Of a stretch of 64,000 nucleotides of DNA, positions 1-11,272 are shown in pieces. Numbering within the stretch: the stretch's first letter is position 1; each line of letters starts with the position of its first letter. Both the position numbers and the translations under genes were made by a program. The notes below the pieces were generated by a model. That model searched no databases, was not told the DNA's origin, and worked only from the letters and a program-made list of their open reading frames with translations. The stretch covers positions 256,601,597 through 256,665,596 of the forward strand of contig CM062290.1 of the NCBI GenBank assembly GCA_031216915.1, written 5' to 3'. The DNA comes from Pictodentalium vernedei (lineage: Eukaryota; Mollusca; Scaphopoda; Dentaliida; Dentaliidae).

Positions 1-338
1 CATTTCATTACCAATATAGGGCCTCAAGGCAAACAATCTAACGTTGACACTACAGCAGTCAACATGAGCGTCGTATATTAGAGCCGCCGTGGACTCGTCA
101 CTTTTCACAAGTGGGTAAAATTTACACGGATGCAATAATATTAAGTTTCAACCACTAATTATAGGAATAATCATTAAAAATTTAACTAATGAAGCACCGG
201 TGCTTTATTAATTAAGATTTTGTTGATGATGAGTCTTATTACCTTGTGGACGCATGCGTGGACATCACTTTTGACGCGTGGATCACGACCAGTCTATGGC
301 GACTGTGCTGTATAAACGTAGCATTATAAATGGGAAAG

Positions 339-500
339 GACATAAAAATTCGCATATAAGCAGGGGGGGGGGGGGGGGGTCTTCCAAAAAATTCCGGACA
401 CAAGGCCGGGGTGGGTGGGTGGTCGGATGGGGGCCAAAACACCTTTTTCCTGGAGTTGCAATTTTTTTCCTGGTGGATTTTTTTTCAAATTATTTTTACA
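339..500 (+). repeat. G-run MITE-like repeat, copy 1
   Basis: A G run is followed by CTTCCAAAAAATTCCGGACA, then CAAGGCC and a GGGTGGGTGGGTGG stretch. The same block is present in reverse complement at about 1664-1820, so this is a dispersed repeat rather than a gene. The short reading frames across it are Gly/Pro-rich artefacts of the G run. Confidence 0.6.
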
Positions 501-1396
501 TAACAAGGCTATATTGTTGTTTAGTAGTCTAATAGGCACCTGTTTGTCAGGTGGGGTTAGTGAATAAGGCCCCACTAGGCTGATTAGGGGATTTGTTCTC
601 TTTTTTGTAAATTAAATTAGATGCATTAAATAATTGTGTACTCCAGTTTGACTAAAACAATCAGTGGAAATTTATGAATTTTAATTTGGGAATGGTTAAC
701 ATAATTTTCATAGCTGAATCATCACGGCACAATTTGGATTTTACAATGAGTAGCAATGTGTTCAGCAGAACATCTAAAATAATGTAAAAAAATTACGGAA
801 AATAATCTAAATGCCCAGTTTCTCTGAGTATAGCTCTTGTAACCTGAAACTAATGAAAATTCTCACTGTGCATCTTTGATATAAAACCCCACTTACTTAA
901 TTCAAGCTCATAGTGATAGTACCAGGGTTTTCACAGAGGGTTTGTCTGGCTATCTCGTGAAAACATGAAACAAAAGTTACAGTTAATATTTGAATTGAAA
1001 ACTGACCATGACTGAGCCAGAGTATATAGATGAGTAGCTGAGCATAATACTATGCAGAAAAAAGAAGATTATTTTAATCCTCTATTTGATGTTCACAAAA
1101 ATAGTCTAATTCTTACATTATATAGTGTTATATGCAGAAATCAATGCTGACATTTTTTCGGAGACGGACCAGGATGGACAGAGAGATTTACAATATTGTT
1201 AGCCTAGGGGACAGATTTTCAGCTTTCCTACACTATCTAGTATCTTTTGAGTAATGACAATTGGCTAAAACCTCAAGCCTAGACACTTAGCCTGTAGTCA
1301 GGTCATTAAAATTAAAACTTCTTCATTAAATTTAAACTGTTTCTTCAGTCTCGGAACTTAACACATGAATGATAATTATTATGAGAGCATTAAGGC
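501..1396. other. AT-rich stretch without recognisable feature
   Basis: I see no open frame of coding character, no RNA gene and no repeat shared with the rest of the window. Confidence 0.5.
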
Positions 1397-1523
1397 CAGA
1401 ACTTTAAGTTCAGCATTTGTAATTCATGCATTTCAATAATATGCCAGTATACACTACACCATAGTGTAGAAAGGCATATTATTGAAATGCATGAATTACA
1501 AATGCTCAACTGAAAGTTCTGTC
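1397..1523. repeat. Palindrome of about 127 bp
   Basis: The left arm runs from about 1397 through GCATTTGTAATTCATGCATT to 1444. The right arm returns as AATGCATGAATTACAAATGC to about 1523. The loop contains a smaller palindrome (ACACTACACC/ATAGTGTAG). It looks like a MITE or hairpin insertion and has no coding content. Confidence 0.65.
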
Positions 1524-1663
1524 ATCAGGAATAAGATGCTGGTTGATGTGTACATAATTAGTTTAGACAGTAGATTAGGATTCAAATTAAGGCAGGGATT
1601 GACAACTGGAAGCTCAGTGCAATACTTTTTCATTACCCACTGTGGTGATACACTGAAAAAATA

Positions 1664-1820
1664 TAGGTGGTGGGGTGGGTGTCCAAGTGGTCAGAGGAAA
1701 AAAAATATTTTTTTTGCACGTGGGTGGGTGGGTGGTGGTCAAAAGGTGGAAAAAAATATTTTAGGCCTTGTGTCCGGAATTTTTTGGAAGACACCCCCCC
1801 CCCTCCTGATATAAGCGTAA
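1664..1820 (-). repeat. G-run MITE-like repeat, copy 2
   Basis: Reverse-complement relative of 339-500. It shares CCGGAATTTTTTGGAAGAC, a C run and the GGGTGGGTGGGTGG tract. Confidence 0.6.
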
Positions 1821-1843
1821 AGAAAAATTCACCCAGTAAGAAT

Positions 1844-2094
1844 TTAACCCTTTACCTAACATGAAAAGCAGACGACACTTGCAAAAAAAATTCTTGAATA
1901 ACTAAATTTTTTCATTTTTTGTCTCAAAAACATAGGTTATGACCCCTCGTTGGAACGAGCTCGACGAGCTCGTTCCAACGAGGGGTCATAACCTATGTTT
2001 TTGAGACAAAAAATGAAAATATTTTGAAAATTAATTGGCGATTTTTGAGAATAGCGCTGGCCGGTTTTGGCCGTTACGTTGGGTAAAGGGTTAA
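1844..2094. mobile_element. TTAA MITE family A, copy 1
   Basis: Full-length copy. It is bounded by TTAA at 1844-1847 and 2091-2094, with ends CCCTTTACCTAAC and GTTGGGTAAAGGG. The centre is a near-perfect hairpin (TTGTCTCAAAAACATAGG...CCTATGTTTTTGAGACAA) around CGAGCTCGACGAGCTCG. TTAA target duplications with CCC/GGG ends are the hallmark of piggyBac-type elements. With no reading frame, this is a non-autonomous MITE. Confidence 0.85.
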
Positions 2095-2422
2095 CTAATG
2101 GTTTAAAAAAGTACAGTCGTAAATACACGGGCCCCTTCAACGTTAGGTCCCAGTATTCATATATGGTGTAATATTATCACCTGCAATCAACTCTTGGAGT
2201 TTTCTATCTGTATTATTATATAAATGTATCGAATAAATTAATTAAAACGAAATCCTGACGTCTCTACGGAAACACGGTGTGTCGAAGAATCGATACATAT
2301 GTTTTACAAGTAGGCCTACAGGTGAACACGAAAGTAAATAGTCACTGCGGTATTTGAGCTTTTGAATTATTAAAGCATACTCTATGCTCAATCCATGTCT
2401 GACTGCCTAACCTGCATTCTGT

Positions 2423-2632
2423 TTAACCCTTTTAAAAAAATGGTAATGGAGGAGCAGATGATATAAAGAGCAAAATATCAGAAGTGAGGCTCGGTAATAA
2501 TTTAATCCAACAGCTCGACAGAGCTGTTGGATTAGATTTTTACTGAACCTCCCAACAAACCATGATAGTTTCGACCAGTGACAGTATTGGCTGAAATGAC
2601 ACCTCCCAGGGTGCCAGTGTTGAAGGGGTTAA
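2423..2632. mobile_element. TTAA MITE family F, copy 1
   Basis: TTAA at 2423-2426 and 2629-2632. The ends are CCCTTTT and GTGTTGAAGGGG, and there is an internal hairpin AATCCAACAGCTC/GAGCTGTTGGATT. A second copy lies at 23267-23516. Both copies also share some flanking sequence (CTAACCTRCATTCTGT on the left), so the true repeat may be longer than the TTAA-bounded part. Confidence 0.7.
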
Positions 2633-4115
2633 ATCGAGATATCAAGAAAAAAATTAGCAGTAAGTTGGAAATTAGCAGTAAGTTTTGAAAATTCAAATCC
2701 TCAGAAATAACGTAAAGTCTGCACAAAGATGGCATTAAACATTTCACACAGTAAGAGTGTTTATTTACACACAGCCGAAATATTCCGTACTCTGCGTTTG
2801 TCGTGAGAGATAATTGAAGTATCCTTAAAGATTCCAGATTTGGTATACTCATTTCCCATAAAAGGGCACAGTCCACCTGTCGTGTTGCGAGTCAAAAGAG
2901 AACGCTTCCATGCAGAATTTACAAATTAAGGGGAGCTCACTTTTCCGAAAATCGTTTCGAATGGCGACATTTGCTTCCCATGAAAGTTACCGAGTCACCA
3001 CAGTTTATCAGCCGAATCACTCAGGTTCCCCATCGATAAAATTATTGCATTCACGTAAAATTCTACTTGAATCTTCAAGAATCTCAAGCCAAGTTTCAGC
3101 TAGTAGACCTCATATTTAACCCAGGCTGTTGATTATTTGAATTTTTTTTTTTTAAGAATTTGAGTCAAATCATTATATAGGAAGAAAATGAATACCTCTT
3201 GTGTTTTGCGATCAAGAACTCTGTGTATGTGATTGTAGTGTTCAGGGACGTCGCTGCAAGGGAAGGTGGGGAGGGGGAGGATCCACCCCATCCCTAACCA
3301 TTTTTGGAGAGAAAACAATCTTGTAAAATTATTTCGGCATGCTGTCGAAATAATTTTACCCGATGTTTTCTCCAGAAACTTGGTGGGGGGAAGTGCTGCG
3401 CCCCACCCCTTCTAACGACGGCCCTGCCAGTACCCATAACCTTGACCTTAGGTCCGAACAATATAATATTCTCTCACTTTGAGACGAACCATGGTATGCC
3501 TCGTGGGCTGGATACCACTGAAATTATCGCGTTATAAGACATAACTTGGGGTATTGGCAAATGTTTCAGATGGAAGGATTTGGCATCTTCTCGGATCGGA
3601 AAATCCAACTTTTCCCATACTATCGAACAATGGCCGGATCTGTGTTTTCGATGCCACAAACATTGGGCCTCTTTTATCGTATTCCCCGCCCAGTCTGCTT
3701 CTGAGACTCTTGACACATCAGGTCATTCTTAAATGAAAACCAGATACATTTTGCCACCACCCCTTCCTCCATCATCAATGCTTCGCGACGGTCCTGGAAA
3801 TGTTTTTTTTGAAGACGAGACCTGAAATATCACTTAAAATGAATATGTGGAGAATATATTATCACTGAAACCTCCGGAGCAGATATTTCAACCAAACCGT
3901 GTTACCGACTTGTGTTTTGTTAAAAAGCCTTAGGGGAACAAAGCAATATTCAGCCCTGTTTTAACACAGGAGGTTCATTGGTGAAAACACCGCGACAACT
4001 TGTTCAAGTATTTTTAAGATTTCGTACGAGACCTCATAAGTAACTCCACTCATAGGGCGTTTTAATGAACATCCCGTATCCACGTTGTGTACTCCGAACG
4101 GAAAAGATCAGAAGT
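2633..4115. other. Intergenic stretch with a small hairpin
   Basis: No gene recognised. The only structure seen is a 37-bp palindrome at 3323-3359 (GTAAAATTATTTCGG with its complement). Open frames here are short and lack coding character. Confidence 0.45.
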
Positions 4116-4522
4116 ATAGGGGGCGCGGTGGCGTCGCGGTAACCGGTTCTCGTCAGATCACCGAAGTTAAGCAACGTCAAGCCCGGTTAGGAGTTGGCTG
4201 GTTGACTATTTCAGAGATTGATTCGCGCTCCCGCGTTGTGTCCTTGGGCAAGGCACTTAACCCCGACTGCCTACATGGGGGCACGATGACTCCGTGTACT
4301 AAGGCGTACTGCACGTCGATGGTGCGCATATCTTCAACCAATCTAACCCTGCCTGTGTTGCAGTGCGGCGTTACGATGTTGGAGAGCTGACAGCTGCTCG
4401 TCGTTGCTCGGTGGTTCTCTCCGGATACTCAGGCTTCCTCCACCCGTAAAACTTTCACGGTCACGATTAGCCATTGTGCATAAAACTGTGACCTTAAACA
4501 CCAATAAATAAATATCAATAAA
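4116..4522 (+). mobile_element. 5S-rRNA-headed SINE, copy 1
   Basis: The head resembles the internal promoter part of 5S rRNA (TCACCGAAGTTAAGCAACGT, then GCCCGGTTAG). It is followed by the conserved central block GTGTCCTTGGGCAAGGCACTT, the CCGTGTACTAAGGCGTACTGC segment and a tail ending in ACACCAATAAATAAATA. This is a SINE3-like architecture: pol III internal promoter, conserved core, A/T-rich tail. No protein is encoded. Confidence 0.85.
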
Positions 4523-4785
4523 TATGATCAAGAGAAAGCTAACAAACCGTTTAACCAGTTAAATTGCTTCATCTCGAATATTTCCTCTTTCGGAGCCGGT
4601 ATTGCGCAAAAAGACCCCTAATGAAATCCCCCAACTCTCGCTGTAAAAACGACCATGCCCATTGTTGTGTATCCTGATTCTTTTCGATTGACTTAAATTA
4701 TGTTGATAGACTGCATATATTACGTCCCGTGTCGTGAAGATGGCCGATTGGGGGTGGACATCCAGTTTGACACCGACTGTCAAGG

Positions 4786-4846
4786 CTCAAGTTCCAACTA
4801 CATCATCGAGGGCATGCCTTGATGATGTAGTTGGAATACTTGTCCA
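4786..4846. repeat. Palindrome next to MITE A2
   Basis: The arms AGTTCCAACTACATCATCGA and its near complement TTGATGATGTAGTTGGAATA pair around GGGCATGCC. It abuts the eroded left end of the family A copy at 4852-5100. Confidence 0.6.
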
Positions 4847-4851
4847 ACTTG

Positions 4852-5100
4852 GATTGTCAATGTAACTGCCAAAACCGGCCAGCGTTATTCACAAAAATCG
4901 CCAATTAATTTTCATTATTTTTTCATTTTTTGTCTCAAAAACATAGGTTATGACTCCTCATTGGAACGAGCTCGTCGAGATCGTTCCAAAGAGGGGTCAT
5001 AACCTATGTTTTTGAGACAGAACAGAAAATGAAAAAAATTAGCTATTCAAGAATTTCGTTTGCAAGTGTCGTCTGCTTTTCATGTTTGGTAAAGTGTTAA
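4852..5100. mobile_element. TTAA MITE family A, copy 2 (left end eroded)
   Basis: Same hairpin core and subterminal blocks as the copy at 1844, in opposite orientation. It begins with an eroded CAATGTAACTGCCAAAACCGG and ends GTTTGGTAAAGTG TTAA at 5097-5100. Confidence 0.75.
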
Positions 5101-5600
5101 AGCTGAAAAACTCTGAAAATTTGTTTGTGGATAAGCACATGTAGTACTCACGATGCACGGGCTTCCGAACTTCTTATTTAATTAGTACTTAATAGACTAA
5201 GAATTGCTCATGCTGGGACCCCAACATCCCCCATCAGCTACCGACTTCCATTTGCATGAAACCTACTGTGTGACACAAGTCCAAGAAGCAAATTTTGTCC
5301 TGTAAGAAAGTACATAATTACCGTCAAGAGCGAATCGATACCTAGGACACCGGGCTAAATGACTGGAAAATTATTGAGGGTGGCACACCCCTACACCCCT
5401 CATTAGTTACGTCCCTCACTACACCTACCTTCACTGCACCGTGGCTGCAGATCGATAGTTATACACATAATGTGTCTAAAATCCAGGTGGAGGTGGGGTT
5501 GGGCGTGGGAGCTATCGCATACAAAATTCTTTAGCTCGTCGGACAGAAGCTGGAAAGGTATTAGTGCTCATTAGTACCAATCGCAAGCAACATGTTCATC

Positions 5601-5750
5601 TTAACCCTTTACCTAACATGAAAAGCAGACGACACTTGCAAAAACAATTCTTGAATAACTAAAAAATGAAAAAAAAATAATGAAAATTAATTGGCGATTT
5701 TTGAGAATTGCGCTGATCGGTTTTTGCCGTTACGCTGGGTAAAGGGTTAA
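5601..5750. mobile_element. TTAA MITE family A, copy 3 (hairpin deleted)
   Basis: Both ends are intact (TTAA CCCTTTACCTAAC ... GCTGGGTAAAGGG TTAA) and both subterminal blocks are present. The central hairpin (about 100 bp in other copies) is missing, leaving a 150-bp deletion derivative. Confidence 0.85.
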
Positions 5751-5902
5751 TCAGATAAAGTGGATGAAGACACGATGTTAGATCATATGGAGGCAGACAG
5801 CCATGGAATGCCCTACCGACAAGGGTATCCAGTATTATTAATCCTCTGCACACTGATGTCAAAATATCAACCTGCATTTTCCCCACAATGCACCTCTGAA
5901 AT

Positions 5903-6037
5903 TAATCAATTCATCCTTGTTTGACAGAGCTCGTGGGGCTCTGTCAAACAAGATTCAGTTGGTTAAAATTCTTGTTGCATTGCGGAAAAAATGCAGCGAG
6001 ACATTTTGTGTTTCGTCACAGGTGTGCAAAGGGTTAA
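5903..6037. mobile_element. Possible TTAA element with hairpin
   Basis: A hairpin at 5916-5952 (CTTGTTTGACAGAGC/GCTCTGTCAAACAAG) is followed by a right end GTGCAAAGGG TTAA (6034-6037) that resembles the other TTAA families. The left end is not clear, so the boundary is approximate. Confidence 0.4.
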
Positions 6038-6399
6038 TTGATCGTGGCAGCTGGATTTATTCAAAAGATTCCGCCTGGGATTAAAATTGTTTCTAATTTG
6101 GTGATGGGTGAGTCTCTCCAGCCATCGAAATTAGACAGGGTGACCAGTAATGTTGTGATAAAGGGCGTGGCAGTGTGTCACGGGTTTTTTCACGACAGTG
6201 CGTTGATTGTAGATTATGTGTCTCGTAAGAGCATATGTATGTGTAAGAAAGGACCATCAGACAAATTCATGTTATGTTCGAGCAAACATGAGTCGCTTCC
6301 ACCCTCCTTCTCAATGTTTTAAGATCGTTGCTGGCATGGTGGGCACAATGTGGCGATTGTCTGTGACCCGTATCTGATTATTATTATTCGATAGTTTCT

Positions 6400-6627
6400 C
6401 CCTGCGGGAACCCCGGGAAGTGAAACAGTGCCTGTTCACTGCGGTAAACAGGCTCCGCTTTACTGGTAAAATAGGACCCAGTCACCAATGCTTGGAAGGT
6501 GCAAACCCTCTCTAAAATGGGCAACATGGCTTATTAACGCTCACCCCTGGTCTTGAGTTGATACTCGTGCTGTGGTCATGATTAGCCGTTGTGCAAAAAT
6601 ATGTGACCTTAAACACCAATAAATAAG
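6400..6627 (+). mobile_element. SINE with unknown head and shared tail, full-length copy
   Basis: It is flanked by a perfect 13-bp direct repeat, TTCGATAGTTTCT (6387-6399 and 6628-6640). The head (GGGAACCCCGGGAAGTGAAA ... GGACCCAGTCACC) is neither 5S-like nor tRNA-like. The 3-prime part (GATTAGCCGTTGTGCA ... ATGTGACCTTAAACACCAAT AAATAA) is the tail of the 5S- and tRNA-headed SINEs in this window. Related copies are at about 41550, 59590 and 62122. Confidence 0.8.
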
Positions 6628-6782
6628 TTCGATAGTTTCTGAAAACAGTGTCTGCGCCACGAACATTAATAAAGTAAATACTTTTTTCCATCCATTAGTA
6701 TCTCTATCGCCACACATCCGACACAGATAATGACTATAACGATAAACATGAATTTGTGTGACTATTGTATAAATATAGAATA

Positions 6783-7441
6783 TACCTATAATAGCTTGGT
6801 GTACCAAATGTTCACCACGAATGGTGAAGTGGCGATAACCGAGTGCCTTTGGCGCGCTGTTAACGCCACTTCCCCACGAGTGGTGAACATTTGGTACACC
6901 AAGCTACTTTGGGTATGTTTTATTTATACCATGATCGTCAGATTATTAAGAGTTGCTATTTTTTTTTCTCGGTTTTACTGATTAGGAGCCGCACGTACGT
7001 GCGATTTTGCTTTTGTTTACATGAGGATCGGTGGGCGGTACTTCCGCTGTCAAGTTTATCACCAAAACGAGACAGAAAAAGAAGCAGGGACTTTTTCATT
7101 TTAATAACATAACAACATACTGTTTCGAGTTATGGATGCTTTATTAACACGAGGCAATGCATGTGTGTTAATTTTTGGCGTTTTATGGGGGTAAACACAT
7201 TTAAAAACGTAATAATTAATTGCTGCTTTCATTTCACTCTTCGCGAGGCGACGAGCGATAAATTTAGACAAGTTTGCATTCAGGTCGACGTCACTAAAGG
7301 TCATCTTGGATGTAGTTCCACTGTAGGTGTAAATTCGAACTATTGAAATCCCACTGCTGGCGTGTTCACCACGGCTTGTGTATAAAGCTAAAAATTATGT
7401 CATAGGCTTTTCATATATAGTAGAATAGGTAATCAAGGTAT
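6783..7441 (+). mobile_element. Foldback-ended MITE family D, copy 1
   Basis: It starts with a terminal palindrome: AGCTTGGTGTACCAAATGTT then CACCACG, returning as the complement by 6904. It continues through TACCATGATCGTCAGATTATT and a conserved internal segment, and ends AATAGGTAATCAAGGTATA. Copies occur at 37396-38037 and, reversed, at 48590-49205. No open frame is shared by all copies, so it is non-autonomous. Confidence 0.75.
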
Positions 7442-7500
7442 ATAAAAAAAAATGATGAATGCAGTTATGCAGAAATATTTGACTTGTTTGAGGTATTGTT

Positions 7501-7901
7501 TGAGGCGCGGTGGCGTTGCCGTAACCGGTTCTCGTCAGATCACCGAAGTTAAGCAACGTCGAGCCCGGTTTATCATTGGATGGGTGACCGTCTGAGCGAC
7601 CAATTCGGACTCCCGCGTTGTTTCCTTGGGCAAGGCACTTAACCCCGATTGTTCACTTGGGGGCACGATGACGCCGTGTACTAAGGCGTACTGCACGTCG
7701 ATGATACGCATGTCTTCAACCAGTCTAACCTTGCCTGTGCTGCAGTGCGGAGTTACGATGTTGGGGAGCTAGCAGCTGCTCGTGGTTGTTCGGTGGTTCT
7801 CTACTGGTACTACGGCTTCCTCCACCCGTAAAACTGTCACGGTCATGATTAGCCATTGTGCATAAGTATATGACCTTAAGTGCCAATAAATAATAAATAA
7901 A
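7501..7901 (+). mobile_element. 5S-rRNA-headed SINE, copy 2 (with TSD)
   Basis: Full-length 401-bp SINE flanked by the perfect 13-bp duplication TTGAGGTATTGTT (7488-7500 and 7902-7914). It has the 5S-like head (CACCGAAGTTAAGCAACGTC, GGATGGGTGACCGTCTG), the conserved core TTGGGCAAGGCACTTAACCC and an AATAAATAATAAATA tail. The TSD indicates LINE-type retrotransposition. Confidence 0.9.
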
Positions 7902-8182
7902 TTGAGGTATTGTTGCTGGACAGAAAGAATCTTTCAGCCTGACTCCAAACGTAATCAATAACGTTTTACCAAGAAAATATTTATTAATCATCCCGCACCT
8001 TTCGTGAATTATTTCACATAGTAATGTAAGTCCGTGTTAATTATACGCAGTAACTTACAGGTGCTTTACTGATGACAAAGAAACTCAAATACAAATTGAA
8101 AGGGTGGCACTGGTTATTTTTTTAAATTCCCCGCCAGTAGTGGGAGATGTGGAGATCGTCCCACATTGGGGGATCTCGTATG

Positions 8183-8365
8183 TGACGTCATAGTCACGTG
8201 ACCTGGTGGCGCCATGTTGTGTTGTGATGGTAACCCGCGTGAGCGGCCGTCTTTTGACGTCACCTTCATAGTGATACGTAGTGTGAGTGCGCATGCGCAG
8301 CGTTTGTTGTTAGGGTGATATGTGTTTCCTTCGTCCATTTTGTATACCGGAGGCCGCCATCTTGG
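8183..8365. promoter_or_regulatory. Promoter-like site cluster in left arm of C1
   Basis: Directly visible: TGACGTCA (8183-8190, CRE consensus), GTCACGTGAC (8193-8202, palindromic E-box/CLEAR-type), a further GACGTCAC near 8255, TGCGCATGCGCA (8288-8299, NRF1-like) and GCCGCCATCTTGG (8353-8365, YY1-like). The right arm repeats them in inverse order (10706-10717, 10770-10781, 10867-10876). Whether the cluster drives transcription is inference. Confidence 0.55.
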
Positions 8366-8879
8366 TTTCTATGGTAGCACGTGGTTTCTATGTGACCCAA
8401 TGGCGCTTCCAACAAGACAGGGGTATGTTCGGAGGGTGTGTTCGATTGAATCGGAGTAAATCTAATTACCACAAACAACCCGCCAACTTGTATTATTTCG
8501 AATTCTTTCAGAATTCTCTGCTTCTCTCTATATATGCAATAGTTTTTGTCTACTTAGACACGTACCTTTGTTCTGGAGTATACTCCAGTAGCGTAGAAGA
8601 GCCTATCAAGTGGAACAGCTTTATTTATTATTACTATATTTAGCTTTTCTGATCTATTCTTCTTAGTTCTGACCCTATTCCGTGTACTCTTGTAGTTTCC
8701 TTTATCTAGATCCTTTATATAGATTATAACTAACCAATCAGATTGCTTGATTTCCCGTAATCTGTATGCAGAGTTATCTCCCTTTATAACGTCGTATCCG
8801 ATTCTCATCACCTCTATATTCAATGGCCACGTCCCATGGAATCCCATTTTCGGGAAACACCCGTGGTTATGGAATCCCT

Positions 8880-9560
8880 TTTTTGTCATGTGAGGCCATG
8901 AGGGCTATGTAAAATCCCTCAATGAGGCCTCATTTATTATCCCTCATAGCCTCATTGAATTTTGAGGTCATGAGGGCCATGAAAAATTCCTCAACGAGGT
9001 ATAATTTACTACGACTCTTAGCCTCATTTCGGTATTTAACAGGTATATCCTATGGAATCCCATTTTGGGAAACACCCGTAGCTATGGAATCCCTTTTTTG
9101 TCGAATGAGGCCATGAGGGCTATGTAAAAACCCTCAATGGGGCCTCATTTATTATCCCTCATAACCTCATTGAATTTTGAGGTCATGAGGGCCATGAAAA
9201 TCCCTCGAGGTATAATTTACTACGACTCTTACCCTCATTTTGGAATTTAACAGGTATATCATATGGAATCCCATTTTGGAAAACGCCTGTGACTGTGGAA
9301 TCCTTTTTTTTGTCGTATGAGGCATGAGGGCTATGTAAAAACCCTCAATGAGGCCTCATTTACTATCGCTCACAGCCTCATTGAATTTTGAGGTTATGAG
9401 GCCCATGAAAAATTCCTCAGTGAGGTATAATTTACTACGACTCTTACCCTCATTTCAATATTTGAGGATACCTATGGCCTGGTATTGTATTATTCGAGGA
9501 TACCTATCGAGGATACCTTTTGGAGAATCCCATTTTTGTCATATGAGGCGACGAGGACCA
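8880..9560 (+). repeat. Tandem array of about 215-bp units in C1
   Basis: Three units each contain TGAGGCCATGAGGGCTATGT, AATTTTGAGGTCATGAGGGC and TGGAATCCCATTTT. Their starts are near 8889, 9104 and 9321. A partial inverse array follows at 9940-10200. Confidence 0.75.
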
Positions 9561-11272
9561 TGAGTAATCCCTTAATGGGTTCCAATGTCGCCAAAGCTCC
9601 AAGGCCACTACAGGTCTATGACCTATCTGTCCTATCATTAGCTTAAGTTTACGGACTCGGCTAGGAATCTCAATTACGGAATGCCTTAAATGTATACATG
9701 GGAAATCTGATTGAACATTTTGAAAGCGTAAAAGTATGATGTAGTGTTACAAGTCGATATTAATGGATGATAGTTTAGTCAATAGTACTGGTACAAGGCC
9801 GCAATGGAACAAGCCTGCTGTAGAAGCTAATGATAGGACAGATAGGTCATAGACCTGTAGTGGCCTTGGAGCTTTGGCGACAAGATGGAAGCCGTTGGTA
9901 AGACTACATTGGACCCCATTGTGGGATTACTCATTGTCCTCATGGCCTTATACGACAAAAAAGGGATTCTCCAAAACGTATCCTCGATGGGTATTCTCGA
10001 ATAATACAATACCAGGCCATATGTATCCTCAAATACTAAAATGAGGCTAAGAGTCGTAGTAAATTATACCTCATTGAGGGATTTTTCATGGTCCTCATAA
10101 CCTCAAAATTCAATGAGGCTATGTGGGATAGTAAATGAGGCCTCATTGAGGCTTTTACATAGCCCTCGTGGCCTCATACGACAAAAAGGGATTCCATAGC
10201 AACGGGTGTTTCCCGAAAATTGGATTCCATGGGACGTGGCCATTGGATATAGAGGTGATGAGAATCGGATACGACTTCGTTGTTATAAAGGGAGATAAAT
10301 CTGCTTACAGATTACGGGAAATCAAGCAATCTGATTGGTTAGTTATAATCTATATAAAGGATCTAGATAAAGGAAACTACAAGAGTACACGGAATAGGGT
10401 CAGAACTAAGAAGAATAGATCAGAAATGCTAAATATAGTAATAATAAGTAAATCTGTTCCAGTTGATAGGCCCTTCTACGCTACTGGAGTATACTCCAGG
10501 ACAAAGGAACATGCCTAGATAGACGAAAACTATTGCATATATAGATAGAAGCAGAGAATTCTGAAAGAATTCGAATAATACAAGTTGGCGGGTTGTTTGT
10601 GGTAATTAGATTTACTCCGATTCAATCGAACACACCCTTCGAACATACCCCTGTCTTGTTAGAAGCCATTGGGTCATATACCAACCACGTGCTACCATAG
10701 AAACCAAGATGGCAGCCTCCGGTATACAAAATGAACGACGGAAACACATATCACCCTAACAACACGCGCTGCGCATGCGCACTCACATCACGTATCACTA
10801 TAGAGATGACGTCACAAGATGGCCGCTTACGCGGGTTACCATCACAACACAACATGGTGCCACCAGGTCACGTGACTATGACATCACATATGAGATCCCC
10901 CATGAGATCCCCCAATGTGGGACGATCTCCACAGCTCCTACTACCCCACCCCCCCCCCCCAAAAAAAAAAAAAGAAAAAAAAACCCCAAGAACATACCTT
11001 ATGAAAGTTCTTTTAATCTCCATATGTAATTTTTCATTTTTCATTCAACAAAATTGGGGGATGACGGAAAAATATATGATCGGAGAAAGCGAGGGGGCAT
11101 TCTCCATGGCTGCCCCGTTTCCACCAATAATGTGCGTAATGCGTTTTGTACGTATTTTTACTTTCAAGGAGAAGAAATCGGTACATTACCGAAATAAATC
11201 TAACTATAACAATATTCAACATCAACCGACTGGAGGCATTGATTTTCCATGGGAATAGAACGTAAGTCTTCC

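Larger units (their letters stand above)
8136..10942. mobile_element. Foldback element family C, giant copy C1 (about 2.8 kb)
   Basis: Two arms of about 1.3 kb are inverted copies of each other: 8136-9650 pairs with 9820-10942, with a loop of about 170 bp. The arms start AGTAGTGGGAGATGTGG, matching the AGTAGTATGTCATG end of the copy at 35416. Order inward: a promoter-like block (8183-8365; 10706-10876 on the right), a segment of about 500 bp, then tandem units of about 215 bp (8880-9560; fewer on the right). Candidate flanking repeats CCCCGCC and CCCCACC differ by one base. Frames seen on both arms (for example 8554-8889 minus and 10168-10518 plus) are the same arm sequence read twice, and I do not treat them as genes. 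Confidence 0.8.

Noticed and set aside
4119..4260. 5S rRNA gene
   Set aside because: Only the internal-promoter half resembles 5S rRNA, and it continues into a SINE core and tail. The same holds for 7501, 19024 and 55340.
8880..9560. CRISPR-like array
   Set aside because: The units are about 215-bp tandem repeats without short uniform spacers, in a eukaryotic transposon.
10168..10518. 116-codon frame matching a frame at 8554-8889 on the other strand
   Set aside because: The match is explained by the inverted arms of element C1. It has no domain and no independent support.
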